Positions 62,097 to 64,000 of a DNA stretch of 64,000 bases are shown here, one piece after another (position 1 is the first letter of the stretch; every line of letters starts with the position of its first letter). This stretch comes from Serratia sp. PL17. Its GTDB lineage: Bacteria; Pseudomonadota; Gammaproteobacteria; Enterobacterales; Enterobacteriaceae. The notes beneath the pieces are model-generated. The model saw only the letters and a program-made list of their open reading frames with translations. It did no database searches and was not told where the DNA came from. The stretch covers positions 124,001 to 188,000 of the forward strand of contig NZ_JAFIBY010000006.1 in assembly GCF_017832355.1 (NCBI RefSeq), given 5' to 3'. The position numbers and the translations under genes were made by a program.

Positions 62097-62120
62097 CTTA
62101 AAACAGGCCATCCTGGCCTG
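62097..62120 (-). terminator. Attenuator-like terminator between fimA and fimI
   Basis: 7-bp perfect stem CAGGCCA/TGGCCTG with a 3-nt loop followed on the minus strand by TTTTAAG. It lies 25 bp past fimA and would let most transcripts stop after the major subunit gene. Confidence 0.7.
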
Positions 62121-62144
62121 AGAATGCATCCTTGCAGACCAGAA

Positions 62145-62693
62145 TTACTCGTACTGAACTTTGAAATTGGCGTTAGCGTTGGCGGTACCAGCTGTCGCCA
62201 CACCGGTCGCGATATAGCGAGCCTGGAATGGCAAAGTGTTCGTACCATCAGTCAGGGTGGCAGCAGTGCTGAAAGTTGCACCGTCAAATGCCAAGGCTTT
62301 TCCTGCGCTATCCAGAACCTGAACGCCTACGTTAGTAGCGCCGCCCGCAGAAGAGCTTTCAAGAGCCAGTGCGGTTGGGTTGTCTCCAGCTACGGCCACG
62401 CCTGAGAAGGCGATAGCAGCTTTGGTGGCCACAGTCGTGTCACAATCGTTCAGTTGAATGTTGAAACCCACTGAAGAGCTAGTTTTACCTTTTTCGCTCA
62501 AGGTCGCAGTTTTCACCTGACCCAACTGTACGGTCTGGTCAACAGAACCAGCATCAACAGCACAAGCCGCGTTAACGACTTCACCCTTAAAGTGTACAGT
62601 GCCGCCATTGACGGTAGTTGTTGCTGCATGAGTAATGCCTGCAGTGAGCAGTGAGGCCGCGATCAGGGTATTGATGAGACGAATCTTACGCAT
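62145..62693 (-). CDS. fimA: Type 1 fimbrial major subunit FimA
   Basis: 182 residues from the ATG at 62693 ([20 protein letters not shown]), the E. coli FimA length, with GGAG 9 nt upstream. Signal cleavage after THA; mature [37 protein letters not shown] is the FimA N-terminus, with Cys pair AACAVD and NDCDTT; it ends [10 protein letters not shown]. It forms the helical rod of type 1 fimbriae. Its promoter should lie in or next to the 301-bp inverted-repeat segment that ends 129 bp upstream. Confidence 0.96.
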   Translation of the reverse strand: MRKIRLINTLIAASLLTAGITHAATTTVNGGTVHFKGEVVNAACAVDAGSVDQTVQLGQVKTATLSEKGKTSSSVGFNIQLNDCDTTVATKAAIAFSGVAVAGDNPTALALESSSAGGATNVGVQVLDSAGKALAFDGATFSTAATLTDGTNTLPFQARYIATGVATAGTANANANFKVQYE

Positions 62694-62821
62694 AGGTTCA
62701 AACTCCATGTCTTTAGTAAATTGCCATTAATTGGCATAACGCGTTGACTCACAATCCCCATGAACTCGTTAAAACACTGCCTAAGTGAAGAACGGCTTGC
62801 CGTTTTTGCGATGTCCAAAGT

Positions 62822-62838
62822 GGTCAAAATGAGCCAAA
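62822..62838. repeat. Right inverted repeat of the fim switch
   Basis: GGTCAAAATGAGCCAAA, exactly the reverse complement of the sequence at 63106-63122. It is the fimA-proximal boundary. Confidence 0.92.
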
Positions 62839-63105
62839 ATGACTAGTTAAGTCATATACTCTGAAATGAATCAAAGCATTGGTAATCGTCGGAGTTAATC
62901 ACTGAAAAATGAATTAATAATGGTTGAATGATTCTATTGTTCTGGTGCATGAACGTAAGGTAGAAATGGGGTTGTCAGTGCGGCTATGAGCTAAAATCAG
63001 AGCTGACTTTACTATTGGATTTACAAAAATTTGATAACAAAGGAATTTTTTATTTACGAATTTTTTAATTGACGCAGATTGAACTTTAGATAAGTATATT
63101 TACAG

Positions 63106-63122
63106 TTTGGCTCATTTTGACC
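63106..63122. repeat. Left inverted repeat of the fim switch
   Basis: TTTGGCTCATTTTGACC, the reverse complement of 62822-62838 over all 17 bases; only 7 bp from the recombinase stop codon. Confidence 0.92.
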
Positions 63123-63129
63123 TATTTCT

Positions 63130-63690
63130 TTATGTTTTTCTTTGCCATACCCCTATAAATCTCGCTGCATTACTCGAAGTATATAAAACTGTGTGCTGTA
63201 TGTTTCTGTGACCAAGATAGTCTTGGATCAAGCGAGTATCGGCCCCTTTGTTTGCTAAAGCGTATCCACATGAGTGACGTAACATATGTGGACTAAGGGA
63301 CACAGGAATTCCAGCCTGTATGCCATATAGCCTCAACAGTTGGTAAACTTGCTGACGAGATAATGGTCCCCCTTTTCGTGACAGGAAAACCCAAGGTGTA
63401 TCAGCATCACGCCATGTTAAACGTTCTTTAATCCATTTTCGTAGAAGAATAATCTCTGATTTAAGTAAAGGATGCGTAGTTTTCAGCCCATTTTTCAACC
63501 TATTAACGTGTACTATCCCATCTTCCAGATTGATATCAGAGAATGTCAGATTGCACAGCTCACTCACGCGAAAACCATGGATAAAACACATCTTTATAAA
63601 ACACTCATCTCTTCTCGGATAAGTCCCATTGCGAGATGCGTGCAATACAAGCTTTATTTCTTCATTAGTAAGGTATTTTCGTTTATTCAA
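63130..63690 (-). CDS. FimB/FimE-type tyrosine recombinase
   Basis: 186 residues from a TTG at 63690 (reads NKRKYLTNEEIKLVLHAS), which has GGAG 6 nt upstream; another TTG four codons earlier is directly preceded by a stop, and there is no in-frame ATG. Catalytic residues all present (numbering from that earlier TTG): Arg45 (HGFRVSEL), Lys70, His139-x2-Arg142 (PHMLRHSCG), His165 (LGHRN) and Tyr174 (VLYTSS). Size and motifs (STTHPLL-like KTTHPLL, FLSRKGGPLSRQQ, GADTRLIQDYLGHRN) are those of FimB/FimE. It should invert the adjacent switch. Which of the two it corresponds to cannot be told. Confidence 0.93.
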   Translation of the reverse strand: MNKRKYLTNEEIKLVLHASRNGTYPRRDECFIKMCFIHGFRVSELCNLTFSDINLEDGIVHVNRLKNGLKTTHPLLKSEIILLRKWIKERLTWRDADTPWVFLSRKGGPLSRQQVYQLLRLYGIQAGIPVSLSPHMLRHSCGYALANKGADTRLIQDYLGHRNIQHTVLYTSSNAARFIGVWQRKT

Positions 63691-63702
63691 GGAGTGCTCC
63701 AA

Positions 63703-64000
63703 CTAGTATCTATTTTGAACATTTGTTATAAAAAAGAGAAATGTTAATATTTCACTTAGTGTAATTATACTCTCAAGAAAGGATTGGTAGTGCAATACGC
63801 CTTAACGTAACAAGAAATTCACACATTAACAGAATTAATTTCTTATACACATACCTTCATCTTCCGTCAGACGGAACTATGTTTGTTAATAAACTGATAA
63901 ATAGGTCCTACAGTCTTCCTGATTTGAAAAGCAACGACAGGAGGCTATTTTAATAATATTCCACTCTAAGTAGTGTGAACCAACTGTTCTTGGTAGCGTT
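63703..64000. other. Gene-free right edge
   Basis: About 300 bp of AT-rich sequence upstream of the recombinase gene. No second recombinase start, repeat or RNA gene is visible; the recombinase promoter should be here but I cannot assign it. Confidence 0.4.

Larger units (their letters stand above)
62822..63122. promoter_or_regulatory. Invertible phase-variation element (fimS-like)
   Basis: A 301-bp AT-rich segment bounded by perfect 17-bp inverted repeats, located between a FimB/FimE-type recombinase gene and fimA. E. coli fimS is 314 bp with short inverted repeats in the same place and carries the fimA promoter. The best promoter-like pair I see is on the plus strand, TTGACG (63069-63074) and AGTATA (63093-63098), 18-bp spacing, next to the left repeat and pointing away from fimA. 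If that is the fimA promoter, the sequenced orientation is OFF. Inversion itself is inferred. Confidence 0.85.

Overview
The window reads as chromosome of a Serratia species (Enterobacterales, Yersiniaceae). The 563-residue chitinase matches the length and catalytic layout of Serratia marcescens ChiA. The AHL synthase resembles the SwrI/SplI/SprI group of the S. liquefaciens/plymuthica/proteamaculans lineage, and ERIC repeats are present. This is inference from remembered families; no database search was run.

Left part (1-36 kb), mostly conserved backbone. A type II (E. coli-like) cellulose locus is split by a divergent promoter region: bcsR-bcsQ-bcsA-bcsB-bcsZ-bcsC on the minus strand (bcsC runs off the left edge) and bcsE-bcsF-bcsG on the plus strand, the latter for phosphoethanolamine-cellulose. 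Then come the dipeptide ABC transporter dppABCDF, chitinase chiA, a two-gene TumE/TumA-like toxin-antitoxin pair, tRNA-Pro(UGG), the sugar-phosphate sensing genes uhpABC without an adjacent uhpT, eptB (LPS Kdo phosphoethanolamine transferase), ohr/ohrR with two visible OhrR-type operators, a small (p)ppGpp-hydrolase-like HD protein, and a beta-glucoside operon (bglF-type PTS, GH1 phospho-beta-glucosidase, OprB-type porin). The leader of that operon carries a textbook BglG/LicT antiterminator/terminator pair. Three ERIC elements each sit about 20-35 bp upstream of a minus-strand start codon (dppA, uhpA, porin); one contains a nested palindromic insert.

Middle part (36-46 kb), accessory metabolism and signalling: an SDR protein lacking the usual catalytic tyrosine with a divergent LysR regulator, a uronate-dehydrogenase-like SDR, a membrane-anchored alpha/beta hydrolase, the tail of a decayed MFS transporter, a DUF4282 membrane protein, a periplasmic histidine phosphatase, a convergent luxI/luxR quorum-sensing pair with a lux-box dyad upstream of luxR, and an Old-Yellow-Enzyme-like oxidoreductase divergent from a MerR regulator across a MerR-type 19-bp-spaced promoter.

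Right part (46-64 kb), a fimbrial island. Cluster 1 (plus strand) has a major subunit, chaperone, usher, large two-domain tip adhesin, second chaperone and a winged-helix-like regulator, flanked by an orphan LuxR-type regulator. Cluster 2 (minus strand) is a complete E. coli-order fimAICDFGH type 1 fimbrial operon, followed by another orphan LuxR-type regulator and preceded by a FimB/FimE-type tyrosine recombinase. Between recombinase and fimA lies a 301-bp segment bounded by perfect 17-bp inverted repeats, interpreted as an invertible phase switch equivalent to E. coli fimS. The FimH-like adhesin keeps Phe1 but not the loop that supplies several mannose-contacting residues. The phase switch with its single visible recombinase and the altered adhesin are the most interesting content of the window.
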